Assembly (NCBI GenBank): GCA_030018715.1
Contig: JASEHN010000047.1
Coordinates: forward strand, 1 to 11,966
DNA length: 11,966 nt
Origin: Thermodesulfobacteriota bacterium
GTDB lineage: Bacteria > Desulfobacterota > SM23-61
Direction: 5' to 3'
Shown here: positions 6,386 through 11,966 of the stretch, piece by piece
How positions within the stretch are numbered: the first letter of the stretch is position 1
Layout: each line of letters begins with the position of its first letter
Made by a program: the position numbers and the translations under genes
Notes under the pieces: generated by a model
Database searches by the model: none
What the model was told of the DNA's origin: nothing
The model's input: the letters and a program-made list of their open reading frames with translations, nothing else

Positions 6386-7449
6386 AAAAGCTTTCGATCC
6401 TCATCCTCTACACCCTGCCCTCACCCCTTTTCCCCGATGGGACTCCTGATCTAATCGGCCAGGAGTCCGTTCGTTCCCGCCTTCGGTCTGTGCAGCAGGC
6501 CCTGCGCTCTTTAGGCTATTCGGTAAAAACCCTAAAAGCCGATGACCAGCTCCCTTCATTGCTGGAAAAAATTCTTTCAACCCGGGCCGATTTAATCTTC
6601 AACCTCTGTGAAGAATTTTTCGGTCAAACCCGGCTGGAGATGAACCTGGCAGCGCTTCTGGAGCTTCTGGATATCCCTTTTACAGGCTCTCCGGCCTTGG
6701 TTCTGGCCCTTTCCCAGGATAAAGGGAAAACCAAGTCCATCTTCGCCCACTACAATATTCCCACTCCTCCTTTCCGGGTCTGGCAACCAGGAGAAAAAGA
6801 ATCACTGGACGGGTTGCGATTTCCGCTCATCGTCAAGCCCCTGCGGGAAGATGCCAGTCTGGGCATCGACAACGACGCTTTTGTGGAGGATGAAAAATCA
6901 CTTAGCCGGCAGGTTCAAAAAATCTACCATGGATATAAACAATCGGTTTTAGTCGAGGAATACATCGATGGCCGCGAGCTGAATGTTTCCATCCTGGGCA
7001 ATGACCATCCGCAGGTTTTACCCATATCCGAGATCGACTTCTCCTCCATGCCCCCCGGCTTACCCAGAATTTGCGGCTATTCAGCAAAATGGGTGGAGGG
7101 AAGCCAGGAATTTTGCCATACGGTCCCGCGCTGCCCGGCGCTTCTTTCGCCGGAAATCGAAAAAGAAATTTTCCGCATATCCCTTAAAGTTTACCAGGTC
7201 ATGGAATGCCGCGATTACGCTCGCGTAGACATACGCCTAAGCCGGGACGGAATCCCTTACGTTCTGGAGGTCAATGCCAACCCGGACATATCCCCCGATG
7301 CCGGAATGGTCCGTTCGGCCCGCGCGGCCGGCTTTACTTACCCCGAATTCCTCGGCCGTATCGTGGATTTGGCCCAGGCCCGGAGCCATTCCGCACAGCC
7401 CCGGCGCCGGCCCAGGGTGGCTTACCCGGAAAGAGAACCCCGTGCCTGA
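6382..7449 (+). CDS. ATP-grasp ligase 2, D-alanine-D-alanine ligase-like
   Basis: A second ATP-grasp ligase, 355 residues, directly coupled to the first by an ATGA overlap. Recognisable segments are FNLCEEFFGQ (73-82), PFTGSP (99-104), DK (113-114), PLIVKPLREDASLGID (148-163), LVEEYIDGRELNVSILG (190-206) and DIRLSRDGIPYVLEVNANPD (283-302), with E297 and N299 as likely magnesium ligands. The ATP-binding loop has EDASLGI where the first ligase has WEGSSKGI, and the N-terminal substrate domain differs strongly, so the two probably act on different substrates or at successive steps. It carries an extra proline- and arginine-rich tail of about 22 residues (RSHSAQPRRRPRVAYPEREP region) after the fold should be complete. 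That tail encodes the start region of the next gene in another frame and may have no function of its own. Confidence 0.85.
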   Translation: MKKLSILILYTLPSPLFPDGTPDLIGQESVRSRLRSVQQALRSLGYSVKTLKADDQLPSLLEKILSTRADLIFNLCEEFFGQTRLEMNLAALLELLDIPFTGSPALVLALSQDKGKTKSIFAHYNIPTPPFRVWQPGEKESLDGLRFPLIVKPLREDASLGIDNDAFVEDEKSLSRQVQKIYHGYKQSVLVEEYIDGRELNVSILGNDHPQVLPISEIDFSSMPPGLPRICGYSAKWVEGSQEFCHTVPRCPALLSPEIEKEIFRISLKVYQVMECRDYARVDIRLSRDGIPYVLEVNANPDISPDAGMVRSARAAGFTYPEFLGRIVDLAQARSHSAQPRRRPRVAYPEREPRA

Positions 7450-8302
7450 AAATCCATCCCCAGCAAAACAGGCTCAAAGGAATTCTGGCCGGGAGGAAAT
7501 CATCCCGGAGAAAACAACTTCCGGCAAAGTGGACCGGAATTGGAATGATGAAGATGTTCTGCCCGCTGTTCTTTCTCCCGATACTGAATTTGTTTTTAAG
7601 CGCATGACCGAAGAAACACTCCTGGCCGCTCACTCAGCCAACGGGCATCGAATCCTGGACGTTGGCTGCGGCCGGGGGATCGACGCCATTTCCCTGGCTA
7701 AAAAGGGCGGAATTTTATTCGGCTGCGAACCCTCCCGCATCATGCTTAGGAAAGCAAAAGACTGGACCAAAGATTCCGGAGAGATGGTCTGGCTGGTGAG
7801 CAGCCTGGCTGAAGACCTGCCGTTCCGGAATAGTTCCTTCGCCCGGGTGGTTTGCAAAGGAGCGATTGATCACTTTGTCAACCCCGATCTGGCAGTAGCG
7901 GAAATGTGCCGCGTAGCCTCTTCCGAAGGGAAAGTGGTCATTTCCGTGGCCAATTTTGAGAGTTTAAGCTGTTCACTGGCCAAGAAGCTGAACAGGTTAT
8001 TTCAGCGCTACCGGAAACAGGAAATTGCCCGTCCGCATATCTGGGAAGTCCCGGCGGACCACACATTCAAATTTGATTATCCATCGATAACTGCCCTGGC
8101 CCGGCGGCATTTGCGGATTGAGAACATTCAGGGGACTTCCCTCTTCTGGGGTTTCCCTCACTGGTCGAATACTTTAAATAAATTTCCCCGCCCGGTCGCT
8201 TTATTTTTCCTGAGATTGTTAGATCGCATAGCTTCCTGGCATCCCCAATGGAGCGATGTGTTAGTTATCAGCGGCAAGCCCCGAAAGAATCTTTCGGAAT
8301 GA
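7442..8302 (+). CDS. Class I SAM-dependent methyltransferase (type 11 domain)
   Basis: Predicted small-molecule methyltransferase of about 286 residues. The SAM-binding motif I is ILDVGCGRG (71-79), followed by an acidic-loop region around GCEPSR, then PFRNSSFARVVCKGAIDHF (post-motif region, where UbiE-type enzymes have the FD...VLEH pattern) and the helix AEMCRVASSEGKVVISV. The frame is open upstream to 7274, but that stretch lies inside the preceding gene. I chose GTG at 7442, with a purine-rich ggaaagaga before it and an eight-base overlap with the ligase gene. An ATG at 7603 would cut into the conserved N-terminal helix. The last third, with an FWGFPHWSNTL segment and a run of hydrophobic residues, is not one I recognise. 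Its position right after the two ligases suggests that it modifies their product, by N- or O-methylation. Confidence 0.8.
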   Translation: MPENPSPAKQAQRNSGREEIIPEKTTSGKVDRNWNDEDVLPAVLSPDTEFVFKRMTEETLLAAHSANGHRILDVGCGRGIDAISLAKKGGILFGCEPSRIMLRKAKDWTKDSGEMVWLVSSLAEDLPFRNSSFARVVCKGAIDHFVNPDLAVAEMCRVASSEGKVVISVANFESLSCSLAKKLNRLFQRYRKQEIARPHIWEVPADHTFKFDYPSITALARRHLRIENIQGTSLFWGFPHWSNTLNKFPRPVALFFLRLLDRIASWHPQWSDVLVISGKPRKNLSE

Positions 8303-8318
8303 GAAAGGAGCAAAGTAA

Positions 8319-8603
8319 ATGGGTGATACTTCCCGCGTTTGGGGCGCTTTATTGTGCCTGGCCATCCTCGGCGTGGCTATCTTTTTTCTGTGGGGCATCT
8401 CCGTCCAGAGCTACTGGGCCCTGGCCATCCCTGTACTCATTGGATTTCTGGGAATCCTGACTCTCGGTTTTTGGATCGGCTGGACGATCTTGACCATCAA
8501 GACCTCTCCGCCGGCCCCCGAATCCACGATAGAACCTAAGGCCGGTAACAAATCACAACCAAGCGTTGAAGGCAACCGAGCCGCAGAAGAAAGGTCTTCA
8601 TAA
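8319..8603 (+). CDS. Small two-helix inner-membrane protein of unknown function
   Basis: I do not recognise this 94-residue protein. Two long hydrophobic segments (about residues 7-27 and 32-59) are separated by a short linker (ISVQSYW), and a polar, proline- and glutamate-containing tail of about 35 residues follows. The topology is probably a hairpin with the tail in the cytoplasm. It starts with a clear aaggag ribosome binding site nine bases before the ATG, 16 bases after the methyltransferase stop, and ends nine bases before the glycosyltransferase start. It therefore belongs to the operon and could tether soluble enzymes to the membrane or be an accessory to export. The tail is low in complexity and probably disordered. 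Confidence 0.7.
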   Translation: MGDTSRVWGALLCLAILGVAIFFLWGISVQSYWALAIPVLIGFLGILTLGFWIGWTILTIKTSPPAPESTIEPKAGNKSQPSVEGNRAAEERSS

Positions 8604-8612
8604 GAAAGCCCG

Positions 8613-9848
8613 ATGAAAATCTGCCTCCTCTGCTACAGAGGGAATCCCTACTGCGGCGGCCAGGGTGTGTATCTCTATTTTTTATCCCGGGAGCTGGCCC
8701 GGATGGGCCATTCTTTGACGATTCTGGTCGGCTCCCCGCAGCCCTGGCCCATGCCCTGGGCTAAAATTATCAACGTGGAAAACCTGAATCTCTGGGGGGT
8801 GCGCAAAAATTTTCTTCCCCCGGGAGATCCTTGGCGCATTATCCGCCCACTCAATTTTTTCGAATTTGCCGCTACCCGCATAGGTTTTTTTCCGGAGATG
8901 CTCATCTTCAGCATTCGCGCCCTCGGCCTTCTTAAAAAAATGATTCCGAATGAAAACTTCGACATTCTTCATGATGTGCAATCCCTGGGGTATGGGCTTT
9001 TAATGACGAAATTTTTCCGCCTGCCCCTGGTCACCACGGTACATCATCCCTTGACCATAGACTACCAGGCCAGCCTGGAACGCGACCGGAACTTCCAAGA
9101 GAGATACTATACGGTGGTCTTCTACCCTCTGTCCATGCAACGCCGGGTAATCCGGCATTGTGACCGGGTCATTACATCTTCGGGCGAGACCGCCCGGGAA
9201 ATCCAGCGGGCCTTTGGGATCCCACTCAGCAAAATTCGCATGGTCTATAACGGATTGGATGCTGACTTTTTCCGGCCGTTAAACAACGAACTCAGGAAGC
9301 CAAACAGCCTGCTTTTTGTTGGAAACACCGACGACACCAAAAAAGGCGTCTTGTATATTCTGCAAGCCATGACCCTTCTTCCGCCAGAGGTTTCCTTAAC
9401 CATCGTCGATGAGGGAGCGCCTCTCAAAACCTATGCCCCGCAGCTTGTCCGGGAACTCGGGCTGACCTCACGGGTTACATTTACCGGAAAATTATCCGCT
9501 GAGGATCTCCGCAAACTCTATACTTCCTCGAAACTCGTAGTCCTTCCTTCCCTTTATGAAGGGTTCGGATTGCCGGCAGCAGAGGCCATGGCCTGTGGCA
9601 CCCCGGTGGTGGCCACCCGCGCTGGGGCCCTGCCGGAAGTCGTGGGGGAGGACGGAGCCGGCATCCTTATTCCCCCCCGGGATCCTCAAGCTCTGGCAGC
9701 GGGGATTATAAAAGTTCTCGGGGACGAAGCCGGCAGGAAACAAATGGGAATGATGGGCCGAAAGCGCGTAGAAGAGCTTTTTACCTGGGAAAAAGTGGCT
9801 GAGCGGACCGTTGAGGTTTATAAGGAACTTTTAAAAAATGGGGTGTAA
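8613..9848 (+). CDS. Family 4 glycosyltransferase, copy 1
   Basis: This 411-residue retaining GT-B glycosyltransferase transfers a sugar from a nucleotide-sugar donor. The N-terminal acceptor domain opens with YRGNPYCGGQGVYLYFLSRE (9-28), the GGxG loop typical of GT4. The donor domain shows RMVYNGLD, LLFVGNTDDTKKGVLYILQA and the E-x7-E pair E316/E324 in LYEGFGLPAAEAMACGTPVV, followed by GALPEVVG. All the parts for catalysis are present. It shares its length and much of its sequence with the next gene, so the pair arose by duplication. A weak purine-rich site (aagaaag) precedes the ATG. Its last codons (GTG TAA) lie inside a heptanucleotide repeat. The enzyme is probably cytoplasmic or at the inner membrane face. 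The donor and acceptor are unknown. Confidence 0.9.
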   Translation: MKICLLCYRGNPYCGGQGVYLYFLSRELARMGHSLTILVGSPQPWPMPWAKIINVENLNLWGVRKNFLPPGDPWRIIRPLNFFEFAATRIGFFPEMLIFSIRALGLLKKMIPNENFDILHDVQSLGYGLLMTKFFRLPLVTTVHHPLTIDYQASLERDRNFQERYYTVVFYPLSMQRRVIRHCDRVITSSGETAREIQRAFGIPLSKIRMVYNGLDADFFRPLNNELRKPNSLLFVGNTDDTKKGVLYILQAMTLLPPEVSLTIVDEGAPLKTYAPQLVRELGLTSRVTFTGKLSAEDLRKLYTSSKLVVLPSLYEGFGLPAAEAMACGTPVVATRAGALPEVVGEDGAGILIPPRDPQALAAGIIKVLGDEAGRKQMGMMGRKRVEELFTWEKVAERTVEVYKELLKNGV

Positions 9849-9862
9849 GGTATAAGGTGTAA
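9842..9862 (+). repeat. Heptanucleotide tandem repeat over a stop codon
   Basis: Three units with a period of exactly seven bases (ggtgtaa, ggtataa, ggtgtaa) are followed by a partial unit ggttttt. The TAA of the first glycosyltransferase (9846-9848) is supplied by the first unit. This and the following spacer interrupt the otherwise tight packing of the operon. Heptanucleotide repeats of this kind (STRR-like) are known from cyanobacteria; their role is unclear. Confidence 0.75.
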
Positions 9863-9879
9863 GGTTTTTTCTGTTAACG

Positions 9880-9905
9880 CTATGCGCTTTGCCCTTTGGC
9901 GATAG
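9880..9905 (+). other. Possible hairpin over the start of glycosyltransferase copy 2
   Basis: The arms ctatgcgc (9880-9887) and gcgatag (9899-9905) pair with one bulged base around an 11-base loop. The right arm touches the aggag ribosome binding site at 9904-9908 that serves the TTG start at 9915. It might dampen translation, or it may just be part of a dispersed repeat. The stem is short, so this is a weak call. Confidence 0.3.
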
Positions 9906-9914
9906 GAGATAGAT

Positions 9915-11150
9915 TTGAAAATCGCTTTGCTTAGTTATCGCGGTAATCCATATTGCGGAGGTCAGGGAATTTACCTGACCTACCTGGCCAATGAGCTGGT
10001 GAAGCTCGGCCATGAAGTGCACGTCATCGTTGGCCCACCCTGGCCCTTGTTCTTAAAAGGGGCTTTCGTGCACCGGGTGGAAAATTTCAACTTCTTCGGG
10101 AAGAAAAAAGATTTCCTCCCCCCGGCTAATCCTTTCAAAATATTTTCCCCTTTGAATTTCTACGAATTCAGCGCCTCGCGTTTCGGTGTCTTCCCGGAGA
10201 TTAAAGCCTTCAGCTTCCGCGCCTTCTTCAAATTGTTGGAACTGGCCAGGACCCACAGCTTTGACATCCTCCATGATAATCAATGCCTGGGCTATGGAAT
10301 GCTCCTCTGGAAGCTGTTAGGGGTTCCCGTAGTTTCCACCCTCCATCATCCCCTATCCATCGACCGGGCTACCTGGTTCGAACAACCCGCAGACCTGAAA
10401 CAAAAGGTGAAGCGGGTCCTATATTATCCGTTAATCATGCAGAGAATCGTCAGCAATCGTCTGGACCGGATCATAACCGTTTCCCATGATTCCGCCCGGG
10501 AAATTACTCGAGCTTTCGGCGTGGCCCCGGAAAAAATTCGCGTGGTCTATAATGGTTTGGACAACCGGGAATTTGCCCCTTTACCCGGCCTGTCCAAAAA
10601 ACCCAAGAGCCTCATTTTCGTCGGTAATTCCGAGGACCGCAAAAAAGGCCTTCTCTATCTTCTCCAGGCCATGACCTACCTTCCCAAGGATGTCACCCTT
10701 ACGGTAGTGGACGGCGGCGCTCCCCAACGATCCTTTGCCCCCCCGCTTACGGATAAGTACCATATCGGGCATCGCGTTCATTTTACCGGAAAGATCGACC
10801 CGGGAGACCTGGTTCGCCTTTACTGCGGCGCTGAGGTCGCTGTGGTTCCCTCGTTGTATGAAGGTTTTGGCTTCCCGGCTGCCGAAGCCATGGCCTGCGA
10901 GCTTCCGGTGGTAGCCAGTACAGCCGGCGCTCTTCCGGAAGTCGTGGGTAATGATGGGGCGGGAATTCTGGTGCCGCCGAGAAACGCCACGGCTCTGGCT
11001 CAAGCCATTACCCGCCTTTTAAAAGACCCCGCCCTCCGCCAGGGCATGGGGCAGGCTGCCCGCCGCCGCGTTCTCCGCTTATTCACCTGGGAGAATGCCG
11101 CCCGCCAGATGGTCGAAGTCTATAAGGAAACAATCCATGCTCACCGTTGA
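9915..11150 (+). CDS. Family 4 glycosyltransferase, copy 2
   Basis: Paralogue of the preceding gene and exactly the same length, 411 residues. It starts at TTG with aggag six bases upstream. The first 40 residues share about 25 identities with copy 1, including the YRGNPYCGGQG loop, and the E-x7-E pair falls at the same positions (E316/E324, in LYEGFGFPAAEAMACELPVV). Other matching segments are DILHDNQCLGYG, VSTLHHPLSID, VVYNGLD and FVGNSEDRKKGLLYLLQAM. Differences cluster in the middle of the N-terminal acceptor domain, for example FEQPADLKQKVKRV against the copy 1 region ERDRNFQERYYTV. This fits two enzymes adding the same kind of sugar to successive or different acceptors. It ends with a 14-base overlap into the next methyltransferase. 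The sugar and acceptor are unknown. Confidence 0.9.
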   Translation: MKIALLSYRGNPYCGGQGIYLTYLANELVKLGHEVHVIVGPPWPLFLKGAFVHRVENFNFFGKKKDFLPPANPFKIFSPLNFYEFSASRFGVFPEIKAFSFRAFFKLLELARTHSFDILHDNQCLGYGMLLWKLLGVPVVSTLHHPLSIDRATWFEQPADLKQKVKRVLYYPLIMQRIVSNRLDRIITVSHDSAREITRAFGVAPEKIRVVYNGLDNREFAPLPGLSKKPKSLIFVGNSEDRKKGLLYLLQAMTYLPKDVTLTVVDGGAPQRSFAPPLTDKYHIGHRVHFTGKIDPGDLVRLYCGAEVAVVPSLYEGFGFPAAEAMACELPVVASTAGALPEVVGNDGAGILVPPRNATALAQAITRLLKDPALRQGMGQAARRRVLRLFTWENAARQMVEVYKETIHAHR

Positions 11151-11859
11151 TTTTCGCCGCTTGCCCCTGCGCCAGGGCGATCTTGTGCTCGATGCCGGCT
11201 GCGGAGAGGGCCGGCATGTCTTTGAATGCTTCCGCCATGAATGCGCCATACTGGGGATGGACCTCAGCCACCACAGCCTTCTCAAAGCCCGTTATGTTTT
11301 AGGGCAAATGCGCCTGCGTAAGGAAGCCAGGGGCCGGGTTTTGCTCCTTAGGGGCGATGCCCTGCGTTTTCCCTTTGCGGATGGAATTTTTGACAAGATA
11401 ATTTGCGCTGAGGTTATTGAACATGTTGCCGATGACCGGCTGGGCATAGCCGAATTAGCCCGGATTCTCAAAGTCGGGGGGAAGATCGCGGTTACGGTCC
11501 CGACCATGATCACGGAATACGTCTATGACAAGCTTTCTCCGGAATACTTCCGCACCCCGGGGGGTCATATTCGTAAAGTCATCCCCCGGGCCCTGGCTCA
11601 GTCCATGGAAGAAAACGGGCTGAGCATTTATGCCGTGGGGTTCGCTCACGCTTTTCACTCCCCTTACTGGCTGCTGCGCTGTATCTTTGGCCTGCACGAT
11701 GAGAAAGCCGTCATCCCCCTGGGCTACCGGCGGTTCCTCCATCTTTCGCTTTTTTCCAGGCCCCTGCGCATTTCCGAAAAAATCTGCAACTATTTTTTTC
11801 CCAAATCCATCATTCTCTACGCCCAGAAGCAAAAGAAAGTTCAGAATTCGGAGTTTTAA
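11137..11859 (+). CDS. Class I SAM-dependent methyltransferase (UbiE/type 11)
   Basis: About 240 residues. SAM-binding motif I is LVLDAGCGEGRH (16-27), then GMDLSHHSLLKAR (motif with the acidic ribose-binding residue), RGDALRFPFADGIFDKIICA, the classic VIEHV segment, and LARILKVGGKIAVTVPT. I chose the ATG at 11137 over an upstream in-frame ATG at 11095, because the earlier one would add residues encoded inside the glycosyltransferase. The 11137 start also has aagga nine bases before it and begins close to motif I, as usual. It overlaps the glycosyltransferase end by 14 bases. It has a long C-terminal part with an aromatic FAHAFHSPYW segment that may shape the acceptor pocket. Paired GT4 and methyltransferase genes like these are familiar in glycoconjugate loci. 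The last codons (QNSEF) come from a heptanucleotide repeat. Confidence 0.85.
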   Translation: MLTVDFRRLPLRQGDLVLDAGCGEGRHVFECFRHECAILGMDLSHHSLLKARYVLGQMRLRKEARGRVLLLRGDALRFPFADGIFDKIICAEVIEHVADDRLGIAELARILKVGGKIAVTVPTMITEYVYDKLSPEYFRTPGGHIRKVIPRALAQSMEENGLSIYAVGFAHAFHSPYWLLRCIFGLHDEKAVIPLGYRRFLHLSLFSRPLRISEKICNYFFPKSIILYAQKQKKVQNSEF

Positions 11860-11867
11860 GTTCGGAG
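11840..11867 (+). repeat. Heptanucleotide tandem repeat over a stop codon
   Basis: Four units of seven bases (ttcagaa, ttcggag, ttttaag, ttcggag) run without a break. The TAA of the methyltransferase (11857-11859) lies in the third unit, so its C-terminus is repeat-derived. The sequence differs from the array at 9842-9862, but the period and the position relative to a stop codon are the same. Confidence 0.7.
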
Positions 11868-11880
11868 TTCTTATTTCTTT

Positions 11881-11953
11881 ATTTGTAACACTTTAGCTCT
11901 TTGAAAAAAGGTGTGCTGTAAGGGCCAAGGGATTCCAGGGGCCGGGGGCCAGA
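11881..11953 (+). repeat. Right copy of the 73-bp inverted repeat
   Basis: This is the reverse complement of 56-128 at 68 of 73 positions. It begins 21 bases after the operon's last stop codon. The contained ggcc-ggg-ggcc segment (within 11939-11950) could form a small hairpin. There is no T-run after it inside the window, so it is not a textbook intrinsic terminator on this strand. Confidence 0.9.
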
Positions 11954-11963
11954 GCGGCCCGCT
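11953..11963 (+). repeat. Hairpin tip of the right repeat, differing from the left one
   Basis: The sequence agcggcccgct forms a 4-bp stem with a gcc loop and is followed by tgg at the window edge. In the left copy the same slot, between ccag and tgg, holds an unrelated 18-base palindrome (39-56). Only the tip differs while its flanks match. Confidence 0.6.
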
Positions 11964-11966
11964 TGG

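Noticed and set aside
7274..7441. Upstream extension of the methyltransferase
   Set aside because: It lies wholly inside the second ATP-grasp gene, including the conserved NANPD region, and adds no recognisable domain. GTG at 7442 is a better start.
9842..9862. Possible CRISPR or integron-type array
   Set aside because: The units are only seven bases long with no spacers, which fits a simple tandem repeat.
56..11953. Inverted repeats as insertion-sequence ends
   Set aside because: There is no transposase or integrase between them, and target-site duplications cannot be judged because the right outer flank is cut off. I kept the repeats as features without calling a mobile element.

Overview
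This window reads as a piece of chromosome from an uncultured anaerobic bacterium, most plausibly in the Desulfobacterota / former Deltaproteobacteria. The grounds are its mixture of AMP-forming acyl-CoA ligases, a TAXI-type TRAP receptor remnant, a bacterial deoxyhypusine-synthase-like protein, moderate G+C and heptanucleotide repeats at gene ends. This taxonomic reading is inference from style; there is no rRNA or marker gene. The window contains no transposase, integrase, tRNA, rRNA or CRISPR array.

Left part (1-2836). The minus strand carries one intact acyl-CoA ligase gene (681-2339) surrounded by decay. Downstream of it lies the first ~49 codons of a TAXI-type TRAP transporter receptor (527-676), which runs straight into the last ~119 codons of a second, different acyl-CoA ligase (160-519). 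The simplest reading is a deletion that removed the end of one gene and the start of the next. Upstream of the intact ligase is a badly damaged C-terminus of an ABC sugar-type permease (2425-2578). The AT-rich stretch 2580-2836 holds a credible promoter for the rightward operon.

Right part (2837-11859). Nine genes run on the plus strand, mostly with overlapping stop and start codons. The first three form a polyamine module: a deoxyhypusine-synthase-like protein (probable homospermidine synthase), an agmatinase and a pyruvoyl-dependent arginine decarboxylase. Together they predict arginine -> agmatine -> putrescine -> homospermidine. Two adjacent, divergent ATP-grasp ligases of the D-Ala-D-Ala ligase type follow, each overlapping the previous gene by 4 bases, and then a SAM methyltransferase overlapping by 8. 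After a small two-helix membrane protein come two GT4 glycosyltransferases of identical length (tandem paralogues) and a second SAM methyltransferase. The tight coupling of the polyamine genes to amide-forming ligases suggests that a polyamine or its amino-acid conjugate is the intended product, possibly then methylated and glycosylated. That is a hypothesis, but it is the most interesting one here.

Flanks. A 73-base sequence at 56-128 returns in inverted orientation at 11881-11953 with 68 of 73 positions identical. At its inner edge both copies carry a hairpin of different sequence in the same place. Each copy sits just downstream of an outward-running gene, so it could be a dispersed 3'-end/terminator-like repeat or the ends of a mobile block. 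Short heptanucleotide tandem repeats overlap the stop codons of two genes (9842-9862 and 11840-11867).
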